Shown one piece after another: positions 4,682 to 9,683 of a stretch of DNA of 9,683 bases. Both the position numbers and the translations under genes were made by a program. This stretch comes from an uncultured Blautia sp. (GTDB lineage Bacteria; Bacillota; Clostridia; Lachnospirales; Lachnospiraceae), in NCBI GenBank assembly GCA_934402155.1, contig CAKRTP010000066.1, forward strand, positions 1-9,683. The letters run 5' to 3'. The notes beneath the pieces were generated by a model. The model was given only the letters and a program-made list of their open reading frames with translations. It did no database searches and was not told where the DNA came from. Position 1 is the first letter of the stretch. Every line of letters starts with the position of its first letter.

Positions 4682-5173
4682 TCAGTGACGGATATGCAGA
4701 TAATGTGAAGTATTGCCGAGAATTACGGATCTGTTTATCTGTCCACGATTGGAATAAATTCGTAAAACAACCGTTTTTCCAGGAACTAATTGAATATTTT
4801 GACAAGATACAAATTCAAGGAAACATAGGTAGCCTTGGTCTGGACAAAGAAAAATTGGGAATTCTGTAGATTTCAGCATCTCTGAGTCAAACTCACGAAT
4901 TTTCTTTGGAATAAGTTCACATGGATATTCATGCGAGTTTTCGATAATCGATACAGAGTGTATCGAAATATTGGAAGATGCCATGTTTTGAAAATGAATG
5001 AAAAATTGAACTGTACCAAGAGGCTGAGAGTAATCATGAATAATAACGCTTATATTTTGGCACTCAGATAAAAACTTGCTGACAGATAAAAAAGCAGACA
5101 TAACAAAGGCCATTATCGATAAGACATTAATAAGTAGTTGCGTATTGTCGAGAGTGAAAAAACCTGTAAACAA
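4682..5173 (-). CDS. Membrane-anchored cassette protein of unknown function
   Basis: A 163-residue protein. One transmembrane helix at about 12-34 (LLINVLSIMAFVMSAFLSVS) is followed by a soluble domain rich in beta strands, with phrases such as VQFFIHFQNMASSNISI, YPCELIPKKIREF and SNRGQINRSVILGNTSHYLH. Proteins of this plan occur in gut Firmicute prophages, but I know of no assigned function. The start is a TTG (5171-5173) with AAAGGAGAGG upstream; the next in-frame ATG would cut into the membrane helix. It is oriented against the early operon, and has its own promoter (5228-5256) and terminator (4640-4673). It is thus a self-contained unit inside an early operon, as expected of a moron. A role in superinfection exclusion or another membrane-level defence is a guess from context. 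Confidence 0.75.
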   Translation of the reverse strand: MFTGFFTLDNTQLLINVLSIMAFVMSAFLSVSKFLSECQNISVIIHDYSQPLGTVQFFIHFQNMASSNISIHSVSIIENSHEYPCELIPKKIREFDSEMLKSTEFPIFLCPDQGYLCFLEFVSCQNIQLVPGKTVVLRIYSNRGQINRSVILGNTSHYLHIRH

Positions 5174-5202
5174 TTACAATCCTCTCCTTTCTGTAAATAC
5201 TC

Positions 5203-5218
5203 GGACATGGTGGTGTCC
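5203..5218 (-). promoter_or_regulatory. 5' stem-loop at the start of the membrane-protein mRNA
   Basis: GGACA and TGTCC (6-nt loop) start about 3 nt after the predicted transcription start. The DUF4145 gene has a stem-loop of different sequence at the same place (6181-6196), so the structure rather than the sequence is kept. It may protect the mRNA 5' end. Confidence 0.4.
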
Positions 5219-5226
5219 TGTACTAC

Positions 5227-5293
5227 AAGAGTAGGAGAGAAACAAAGAAAAGTCAATAGTACAATTTTGAAATCAGAAGACAGCATAAGAAAG
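5227..5293. repeat. Long cassette-boundary repeat, copy B
   Basis: Aligns without gaps to 6204-6270 at a constant offset of 977 bp, 58 of 67 positions identical by my count. It contains, leftward, the promoter of the membrane-protein gene and, rightward, the linker AGAAGACAGCATAAGAAAG shared with copy A. Mismatches are concentrated in the promoter spacer (5242-5246). Confidence 0.85.
5228..5256 (-). promoter_or_regulatory. Leftward promoter of the membrane-protein cassette
   Basis: Minus-strand TTGACT (5256-5251) and TACTCT (5233-5228), 17-bp spacer, in the context CTATTGACTTT shared with the repressor promoter. Predicted start is near 5221, giving a leader of about 48 nt. Confidence 0.6.
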
Positions 5294-5324
5294 AAGACCA
5301 GAGGCAGGGTAGGAGGTGAGAAAA

Positions 5325-5513
5325 GTGAGTAAAATCGGAATAGTGTATGCAAAAGAAGTACCTATGATTAAAATCAAGCAGGTAAAAGAAATTAATGGAA
5401 AAGGAACCCTTCTGCAAACAGTGATCCAGTACTGGACGAAAGATGGAAAACTGGTTGCAGAAGGACCGGTTAATCAGTTTGATGAACCAGAGATGAAAGA
5501 TGAAGCGTCTTGA
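5325..5513 (+). CDS. Small early protein of unknown function (62 aa)
   Basis: Encodes MSKIGIVYAKEVPMIKIKQV... with a beta-rich middle (TLLQTVIQYWTKDGKLVAEG) and an acidic tail (DEPEMKDEAS). GTG at 5325 is preferred because AGGAGG ends 8 nt upstream. An ATG at 5364 is possible but has no ribosome binding site. I do not recognise a family. The gene lies alone between two leftward cassette genes and its last 40 bp overlap the 3' end of the DUF4145 gene. One of the two C-termini may therefore have been created when the cassette was inserted. It follows linker copy B. Confidence 0.65.
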   Translation: MSKIGIVYAKEVPMIKIKQVKEINGKGTLLQTVIQYWTKDGKLVAEGPVNQFDEPEMKDEAS

Positions 5514-6157
5514 AATGCCAGATCTGCATCAATAAAAGTAACAAATGCATTAATGAATTGCTTTAGCTCTTTTAATCCGTGATCGGAATGTTTTTGTACA
5601 TAGTGAGTTTGATCATTACCAAGCCATACGGAGGCTCTGGCGAGTGTTTTTAAGCGTTCCTCATCGATATAAGCATTAATACACTGAGACAGAGAAAGCT
5701 GTTCAATCTTAGTCCTATCGTCCGGATTTTTAGAGATTGAGTAATCTTTAATTAGAAATTCCAACGCTTTGCGATAGCCCATACCGCAAATAGACGTTAA
5801 AGCCAGACTTTCAGCGTGAAGCGATTCGTTATATGCTTTTACAAATTGTGGAGACAATTTTTGAAGATTATTCGAAAAAATATGTTCAGTAAATTGAGTG
5901 GGGGCAGAAGATGAATACATGAATCCCTCGTCTTCAGGATCATAGCAGTGCGAAGATATAAATTCGTTGTCACAATTAGGACAATAGTTTAACAGGAAAA
6001 CTTTATTCATTTCATAGTCGTCGTATTCGATTAAAGAGGCATATAAAACAGTTGGAGATAATGCATGATTGCAGAGAGGGCAAATCCCGGCAAGTTCAAC
6101 AGGATATTTTTCCTTTTCTCCAGAAGCAAGATTGTTAAGCATTATATTTTTCTTCAT
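5474..6157 (-). CDS. Zinc-ribbon DUF4145-like cassette protein
   Basis: A 227-residue soluble protein. The N-terminal part has two CxxC knuckles (C26-PL-C29 and C59-PN-C62) that probably form a zinc ribbon. A DUF4145-like helical domain at about 105-215 carries the family phrases HAESLALTSICGMGYRKALE, LIKDYS and WLGNDQTHYVQKHSDHGLKE. DUF4145 is found alone or fused to restriction and other defence enzymes; its molecular role is not settled. The ATG at 6157 has AAGGAG 6 nt upstream; a TTG at 6175 is in frame but lies upstream of that site. It is oriented against the early operon with its own promoter (6205-6233). No clear terminator follows its stop, which overlaps the convergent gene by 40 bp. 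A prophage-encoded defence or exclusion role is inference. Confidence 0.8.
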   Translation of the reverse strand: MKKNIMLNNLASGEKEKYPVELAGICPLCNHALSPTVLYASLIEYDDYEMNKVFLLNYCPNCDNEFISSHCYDPEDEGFMYSSSAPTQFTEHIFSNNLQKLSPQFVKAYNESLHAESLALTSICGMGYRKALEFLIKDYSISKNPDDRTKIEQLSLSQCINAYIDEERLKTLARASVWLGNDQTHYVQKHSDHGLKELKQFINAFVTFIDADLAFQDASSFISGSSN

Positions 6158-6180
6158 GTGTAACTCCTTGTCCAAATATT

Positions 6181-6196
6181 AGGCGTGACAATGCCT
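6181..6196 (-). promoter_or_regulatory. 5' stem-loop at the start of the DUF4145 mRNA
   Basis: AGGC and GCCT flank an 8-nt loop beginning about 2 nt after the predicted transcription start, matching in position the stem-loop at 5203-5218 of the other cassette. The stem is only 4 bp, so the call is weak alone. Confidence 0.3.
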
Positions 6197-6203
6197 ACAA
6201 TAT

Positions 6204-6273
6204 AAGAGTAGGAGAGAATGTGGGAAAAGTCAATAGTACATTTTTATAAACAGAAGACAGCATAAGAAAGGAG
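6204..6273. repeat. Long cassette-boundary repeat, copy C
   Basis: Partner of 5227-5293, carrying the DUF4145 gene promoter leftward and the linker AGAAGACAGCATAAGAAAG (6252-6270) rightward. Here the linker leads straight into the GGAG ribosome binding site of the gene at 6282, without the AGGGTAGGAGG block of copies A and B. Confidence 0.85.
6205..6233 (-). promoter_or_regulatory. Leftward promoter of the DUF4145 cassette
   Basis: Minus-strand TTGACT (6233-6228), 17-bp spacer, TACTCT (6210-6205), in the same CTATTGACTTT context as the repressor and membrane-protein promoters. Predicted leader is about 41 nt. Confidence 0.6.
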
Positions 6274-6281
6274 AAGGAAAA

Positions 6282-6518
6282 ATGGCAATACGCTACACCA
6301 CGGAAGCCAAGAAATATATTCTGCTTAAAGGAAATATCGCAAAGCGGATGGAAGCTGAGCGTGTTTCCGATGAACAGATGGCAGCCACAACAGGTATGAG
6401 TGCAACTACATACAAAAAAAAGAAAGTACATCCAGAAATGTTTACATATCCAGAACTTCGAAAAATATTCATCAGATTGAAGTTTCCGGAAGATGAGATT
6501 CTGGAGGCATTGACATGA
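6282..6518 (+). CDS. Small phage early protein with possible HTH
   Basis: A 78-residue protein starting MAIRYTTEAKKYILLKGNIA, with AAAGGAGAAGG upstream of the ATG. The segment RMEAERVSDEQMAATTGMSATTYKKKK reads as a helix-turn-helix: residues 26-36 first helix, TGMS turn, and a basic recognition helix. FTYPELRKIFIRLKFPEDEI follows. It is of a size seen for small DNA-binding proteins of clostridial phages, but the exact family is not certain. It is the first gene after the second cassette and is translationally coupled (ATGA overlap) to the next gene. Confidence 0.75.
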   Translation: MAIRYTTEAKKYILLKGNIAKRMEAERVSDEQMAATTGMSATTYKKKKVHPEMFTYPELRKIFIRLKFPEDEILEALT

Positions 6519-6673
6519 AAGATTTAATTGATTCCGTTCTGATCGGCACCTTGGCTACATACTTGCCGGTTTGGATCATCGACAATACCGTTCAGAGAAT
6601 CGTTTTGGCAATAGGGGTGTCTGTTATGATCTATGCCGGTAAGCTGTGGCTGATGGAACTGGCGAAAAAGTAA
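6515..6673 (+). CDS. Small membrane protein (52 aa)
   Basis: Starts at an ATG overlapping the previous stop (ATGA, 6515-6518), with GGAGG about 9 nt upstream. It encodes MKDLIDSVLIGTLATYLPVW followed by a hydrophobic helix (IVLAIGVSVMIYAGKLWLME) and a KK end. One or two membrane segments are likely. Such very small proteins are often missed. Its role is unknown, though coupling to the HTH-like gene marks it as part of the early operon. Confidence 0.7.
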   Translation: MKDLIDSVLIGTLATYLPVWIIDNTVQRIVLAIGVSVMIYAGKLWLMELAKK

Positions 6674-6729
6674 TAATAGAAAAGGATCCTTAGAGCAGCA
6701 ACTCAAGAGGATCCAAAATGTAACTATTA

Positions 6730-6777
6730 CTCCTTTATTGTAGGAGAGAAAGGCGGAAAATGCAAGTAAAAACATGA
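6730..6777 (+). promoter_or_regulatory. Leader with ribosome-site hairpin and five-codon frame before rusA
   Basis: CTCCT (6730-6734) can pair with the AGGAG (6742-6746) of the leader around a 7-nt loop. A five-codon frame (ATG 6760-6762, MQVKT, TGA 6775-6777) overlaps the rusA start as ATGA. The resolvase ATG itself lacks a close ribosome binding site, so its translation may depend on re-initiation after the tiny frame. Further upstream, GGATCC repeats (6685-6690 and 6712-6717) nested within TAATAG/CTATTA can form a larger stem without a T run. Function is inferred. Confidence 0.35.
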
Positions 6778-7208
6778 AAACAATTTGTTTTACAGTTCCC
6801 GGCAAACCACAGGGAAAAGCAAGGGCGCGTACATTTTATAATCCCAAGACAAAGGGAATGAGCAGCATGACACCGGAAAAGACAGTTCTGTATGAGAATT
6901 TCATTTCGACCTGTTATTTACAGGCTGCAGGAGAAGAACGATTTACAGACACTGCATATATCCGGATACGCATCCAGGCATTCTTTGAAGTGCCAAAGAG
7001 CAGCTCAAAGGTGAAAAAAGAAGCTATGTTGAATGGAGAAATCCTTCCGGCGAAGAAACCGGATATCGATAATATTGCAAAAGCTGTTCTGGATGCACTG
7101 AACAGCGTAGCGTACCGGGATGATACCCAGATAGTGGAATTACAGATAAGAAAGCAGTACAGTGAGAAACCAAGATTAGAGATCTGCATGGAAGAACTGG
7201 AGGTATAA
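6774..7208 (+). CDS. rusA: RusA-type Holliday junction resolvase
   Basis: A 144-residue phage endonuclease that resolves four-way DNA junctions as a dimer in the cytoplasm. Family features are the N-terminal VPGKPQGKARAR strand-loop, the metal-binding PDIDN (D97, D99) with K103 and D107 in NIAKAVLDALN, and AYRDDTQIVELQIRKQY (D116/D117). The length is close to the usual 120-145 residues and all acidic catalytic positions are present. The start overlaps a five-codon frame (ATGA) and no ribosome binding site lies at normal distance. It is followed 6 nt later by the replication gene, so the two are surely co-transcribed. Confidence 0.92.
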   Translation: MKTICFTVPGKPQGKARARTFYNPKTKGMSSMTPEKTVLYENFISTCYLQAAGEERFTDTAYIRIRIQAFFEVPKSSSKVKKEAMLNGEILPAKKPDIDNIAKAVLDALNSVAYRDDTQIVELQIRKQYSEKPRLEICMEELEV

Positions 7209-7214
7209 CCAGAT

Positions 7215-8081
7215 ATGGCAAGGCGAAGACAGGAAGGGAATTTCTTTTTTCGCCTGGATGTGGATTTTTTCTCGGATAGAAAGATAAAGATCCTGAAGGC
7301 TCGGTACGGAGCTGATGGGATCACCCTGTACATATATCTTCTGTGTGAGATATATAAAGCAGGCTATTATTTAAAGATTGATGAAGACTTTGAGTTCATC
7401 GTATCAGATGATCTGAACATGGACAGCAACAAGGTGAAGCAGGTCTTGAACTTCTTATTGGAACGGTCACTGTTTGACAACACACTTTTTCAGTCGGACA
7501 AGGTCTTGACCTCTGCCGGAATACAGCGGAGATATCAGGCAATGGTAAAAGCCAGAGCGTTAAAAACTCCGATCACAGTGGAAAGGTTTTGGCTCCTTCC
7601 GGAAGAAGAAACGGAAACCTTTATTAAAGTGCACCCTTCTTTGAATAATTCTGAGAATAAATCCGATAATTCCAGGAAAAATGATGATAATTCCAGGAAA
7701 AATAACACAAAAGGAAAAGAAAGTAAAGGAGAGTATATAGATACGGATCCGCCAGGAACATACTTTGAGGATTCTTCCTTGAACGAAGTCTTCCTGTTGT
7801 TCCTGAAGGTGAGACAGGACAATGGTGATCATCTGACTGAGGAGCAGATACAGCTGTTGAAGGAAAATCTGAACTCTATGTCCGATAATCCAGAGGATTT
7901 GATTGCTATCGTAAAGAAATCTACGATGAGCGGCTGGAAGACCTTCTACCCACTGAAGAAAGGACGGGGCAAGAAGGCAGAAGCAAAGAACAGCAAGAAC
8001 CGGTTCAATAACTTCCAGCAGAGGGAGTATGACTTTGAGGTTTATGAGAAAAAGTTATTGAGCAAGGCTGAAGAGGGATAA
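7215..8081 (+). CDS. DUF4373 (Lin1244/Lin1753-like) phage replication protein
   Basis: A 288-residue putative replisome organiser. The N-terminal DUF4373 domain, about residues 8-110, shows the hallmark FFRLDVDFFSDRKIKILKAR, YGADGITLYIYLLCEIYKAG and KVKQVLNFLLERSLFD, a winged-helix-like fold. A low-complexity Asn/Ser/Lys linker (about 144-175) includes a tandem DNSRKN(D/N). The C-terminal part (about 188-255) resembles DnaD-like tails (AIVKKSTMSGWKTFYPLKKG). In phages of this group such proteins load the replicative helicase, here presumably the host one, since no helicase gene is in view. GGAGG precedes the ATG by 11 nt. Family is clear; the exact biochemical role is by analogy. Confidence 0.88.
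   Translation: MARRRQEGNFFFRLDVDFFSDRKIKILKARYGADGITLYIYLLCEIYKAGYYLKIDEDFEFIVSDDLNMDSNKVKQVLNFLLERSLFDNTLFQSDKVLTSAGIQRRYQAMVKARALKTPITVERFWLLPEEETETFIKVHPSLNNSENKSDNSRKNDDNSRKNNTKGKESKGEYIDTDPPGTYFEDSSLNEVFLLFLKVRQDNGDHLTEEQIQLLKENLNSMSDNPEDLIAIVKKSTMSGWKTFYPLKKGRGKKAEAKNSKNRFNNFQQREYDFEVYEKKLLSKAEEG
7665..7706 (+). repeat. In-frame 21-bp tandem duplication
   Basis: Two back-to-back 21-bp units, identical through GATAATTCCAGGAAAAAT, add seven residues to the linker of the replication protein. A recent slippage event in a flexible region. Confidence 0.85.
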
Positions 8082-8088
8082 ATGAAAC

Positions 8089-8105
8089 GGTGACAATTTG
8101 TCACC
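8089..8105. promoter_or_regulatory. Perfect inverted repeat before the PcfK-like gene
   Basis: GGTGACAA (8089-8096), one central T, and TTGTCACC (8098-8105), starting 8 nt after the replication gene's stop codon and ending 46 nt before the next start. No T run follows. It could be an operator for a dimeric regulator or an mRNA hairpin GGTGAC/GTCACC marking a processing site. Confidence 0.45.
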
Positions 8106-8151
8106 AGCTGAATCGGAAAAGAAATTTCGAGTGCGAGAGGAGAAAAAAGAA

Positions 8152-8643
8152 ATGTATGACAAATTTGGAGAAATGAGTAGCTACAAGGAAATCAATGAGC
8201 TTGCAGAGAATCTGGCCAACGAGGGAGATATCGAGAGCCTGCGCGAAATGGCAAAGGAGAACGGGATCCCGGAGGACTTTGTTGACCTGTATCTGGAAGG
8301 TGAGATTCCGAAGCTCTGCGATGCTCTTATTGCAGCAGTGGGAAAATTAGAAGTTGAGGCAGCAGACCTGAAATTAAAAGGACTCATGAAGGATTGGGTG
8401 GAATACATCAAAGGACTGTGTATGGAAAATGAGATGATCGCTCATCAGGTCCGTAAGAAAGGGAAAAGTCTGAAAGGATGTATGGCAGTACTCCTGAAAT
8501 ATTCATTTGAGAACAGAGTAACCGTGGACAAAAAGATTGTTCAGGAAGCCAACATTAAAGCAAGCAGAGTGGACTTTGGCATTCCAGGCATGGCAGAAGC
8601 CAAAAAGATGATCAAAGATTATTATCTTGGAGGCGCGAAATGA
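8152..8643 (+). CDS. PcfK/AcrIIA9-like protein, candidate Cas9 inhibitor
   Basis: A 163-residue acidic, mainly helical protein starting MYDKFGEMSSYKEINELAEN. The order of motifs matches the PcfK-like family that includes the anti-CRISPR AcrIIA9: an N-terminal helix pair, LREMAKENGIPEDFVDLYLE, LCDALIAAVGKLEVEAADLK, WVEYIKGLCMENEMIAHQVR, KKGKSLKGCMAVLLKYSFEN, and a final GIPGMAEAKKMIKDYYLGG. ATG at 8152 is chosen because AGGAG lies 9 nt upstream; an in-frame TTG at 8098 falls inside the inverted repeat and is unlikely. The gene overlaps the PcfJ-like gene by 4 bp (ATGA), the partner seen with PcfK in conjugative plasmids such as pCF10 and in clostridial phages. Family recognised from memory; inhibition of any Cas9 by this protein is not shown. 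The family is widespread and its native phage role may be in DNA processing. Confidence 0.75.
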   Translation: MYDKFGEMSSYKEINELAENLANEGDIESLREMAKENGIPEDFVDLYLEGEIPKLCDALIAAVGKLEVEAADLKLKGLMKDWVEYIKGLCMENEMIAHQVRKKGKSLKGCMAVLLKYSFENRVTVDKKIVQEANIKASRVDFGIPGMAEAKKMIKDYYLGGAK

Positions 8644-9683
8644 AAAAGAAAGCAATTGAGAGAATTCCATATATTGGACTGAAGAAGAAGCTTAGACAGA
8701 AAGACGCCAAGTATATCGGCATAACAGCAATCAGGATCGTAGGGCATGAAAAGCATCTTTTTTTGGAAATGTACCGCAATGCAAAGAATCAGGCCGAACC
8801 GCTGGTACGGGTTGTCCTGAACAAGAAAGAATTCGGTGCCTATATTCCGGAAACAGGAGAATGGAACAGACGGAAGATCATGCCGGATGAATATTATGAT
8901 GCATACTTTATCTGGGAAACTTCGGGAGAACATGGATGTACACAGAAAGAACTGGAGAAGCAGAACATTCTTCAGAGCCCGGAAGATCTGGAAAGAATCA
9001 AAAATTTCTGTAAGAGTGTGGAGGTCTGGGATGACCATAAATGGTGGAAGTACATATACCGTTATGAGCAGAATATATCGATCACTGCCAGACACAAAGC
9101 AGAAGAAAGAAGATACGAACGCCGCCAGAATGCTCTCAATGACCGGATCAGCCACACAAAAGAACTTCCGGAGAAAGAAATCCTGGAAACGGCAGACAGT
9201 CTATATTTCCATCATGCCCATTACCTGTATTACAAGAAGCGGGGATGCTTTGCACAGGTAGCCTGCAGTAAATGCGGTGGAGTAACGACCGCCAGATGGA
9301 AAGCGGGAATTTCTTTTGAGAGTCAGTTACAGTGCGGCATAGAAGAACCCAGAGAAGGAAAGACTGGAACCTGCCCGTTATGCGGAGCGCATGGAGAATA
9401 TAAATGCCAGGGCAAGGTAAAAGGATATCACAGAAAGAGCATCCACTTGTTCCTTGGCCAGAAGTACAAAGAGCGTGGAATGGTCCTGCGTTACATGGAA
9501 GTGACAAAAGCATGGCGGTTAGAACTGATCGAAGGAAAGAACGGTACAGAAATGTTCAATTCCAGCGAAGAGCTGTCTGGAGTGGAGATTGCCAGGGCAT
9601 ATTTTGAGCCAGGTAAGAAGCTCCAGATCGATTATCACAAGCATAACTGGTATGACGGGAAAGACTTCTGGGATGACTGCAAT
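8640..9683 (+). CDS. PcfJ-like protein (3' end outside window)
   Basis: Starts at the ATG overlapping the previous stop (8640-8643), with GGAGG 6 nt upstream, and stays open for 348 codons to the window edge. It begins MKKKAIERIPYIGLKKKLRQ. Visible landmarks are the N-terminal strand region with GHEKHLFLEMYRN, a basic coiled segment at about 150-170 (ARHKAEERRYERRQNALNDR), and a zinc-ribbon-like set CSKC (209/212), CPLC (245/248) and C256. The characteristic KSIHLFLGQKYKERGMVLRY and SGVEIARAYFEPGKK follow. This is the pattern of PcfJ-domain proteins of Lachnospiraceae phages and mobile elements. Its function is unknown, but pairing with PcfK and the following of rusA and the replication gene suggest a DNA-metabolism role. 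Confidence 0.8.
   Translation, partial: MKKKAIERIPYIGLKKKLRQKDAKYIGITAIRIVGHEKHLFLEMYRNAKNQAEPLVRVVLNKKEFGAYIPETGEWNRRKIMPDEYYDAYFIWETSGEHGCTQKELEKQNILQSPEDLERIKNFCKSVEVWDDHKWWKYIYRYEQNISITARHKAEERRYERRQNALNDRISHTKELPEKEILETADSLYFHHAHYLYYKKRGCFAQVACSKCGGVTTARWKAGISFESQLQCGIEEPREGKTGTCPLCGAHGEYKCQGKVKGYHRKSIHLFLGQKYKERGMVLRYMEVTKAWRLELIEGKNGTEMFNSSEELSGVEIARAYFEPGKKLQIDYHKHNWYDGKDFWDDCN

Noticed and set aside
4296..4805. Long leftward frame of 169 codons.
   Set aside because: Covers the divergent control region and is antisense to the first early gene; a shadow of better supported features.
4630..4869. Rightward frame starting MAEEKNSRIFMKPG after a strong ribosome site.
   Set aside because: It runs through the terminator and C-terminal coding part of the leftward membrane protein, whose frame looks like a real family. 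The start may be a displaced stump, but the frame as a whole is not a credible gene.
5440..5473. Possible terminator of the DUF4145 gene.
   Set aside because: Only weak pairing around AACCGG and no T run on the minus strand.
8622..9155. Leftward frame antisense to the PcfJ-like gene.
   Set aside because: The rightward PcfJ-like frame is open throughout and has clear family motifs; the antisense frame has no support.
1..9683. CRISPR array, insertion sequence or diversity-generating retroelement.
   Set aside because: No regularly spaced repeats, transposase or reverse transcriptase seen; the three linker copies are unevenly spaced by whole genes.

Overview
The window looks like the left end of a temperate-phage genome (prophage) integrated next to a tRNA 3' end in a Lachnospiraceae-type Firmicute. 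The evidence is the AT-leaning composition, strong AGGAGG ribosome binding sites, consensus sigma-A promoters, and protein families common in gut clostridial prophages. The assignment rests on family recognition and gene order. No database search was possible.

Layout. Positions 1-747 are probably host flank or an older element: the 5' end of an unknown leftward gene with its own promoter, then the C-terminal remnant of a large serine recombinase. At 748-790 lies a T-arm plus acceptor stem from a tRNA 3' end, taken here as the attachment-site junction, with a leftward terminator beyond it. A tyrosine integrase (795-1904, leftward) abuts the junction. Next come a possible small RNA/terminator locus (1968-2063) and two leftward exported proteins (2068-3314), one with bacterial Ig-like repeats and a Cys/His-rich tail. 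These two are candidate lysogenic-conversion genes.

The control region follows. It holds a small HTH regulator (3366-3563), a self-contained 39-residue small-protein unit with its own promoter and terminator (3683-3885), and the leftward XRE repressor (3884-4261). The repressor faces a perfect consensus rightward promoter (TTGACA, 17 bp, TATAAT), with two copies of a likely operator in the divergent intergenic region.

The rightward early operon starts at 4416. It is interrupted twice by single leftward genes: a predicted membrane protein (4682-5173) and a zinc-ribbon/DUF4145 protein (5474-6157). Each has its own lysogen-type promoter lying in a repeated segment that also forms the leader of the next rightward gene. 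These look like 'moron' cassettes inserted or exchanged at conserved linkers, and they are the best candidates here for a poorly described prophage-encoded system. The operon continues with small early genes (6282-6673), a RusA-type resolvase, a DUF4373 replication protein, a PcfK/AcrIIA9-like protein (possible Cas9 inhibitor) and a PcfJ-like protein cut by the window end.

How it fits together: in the lysogen the XRE repressor should shut the 4351 promoter, while the repressor, the two cassette genes and perhaps the exported proteins stay on. On induction the rightward operon would supply recombination, replication and possibly anti-CRISPR functions, and the integrase would handle site-specific recombination.
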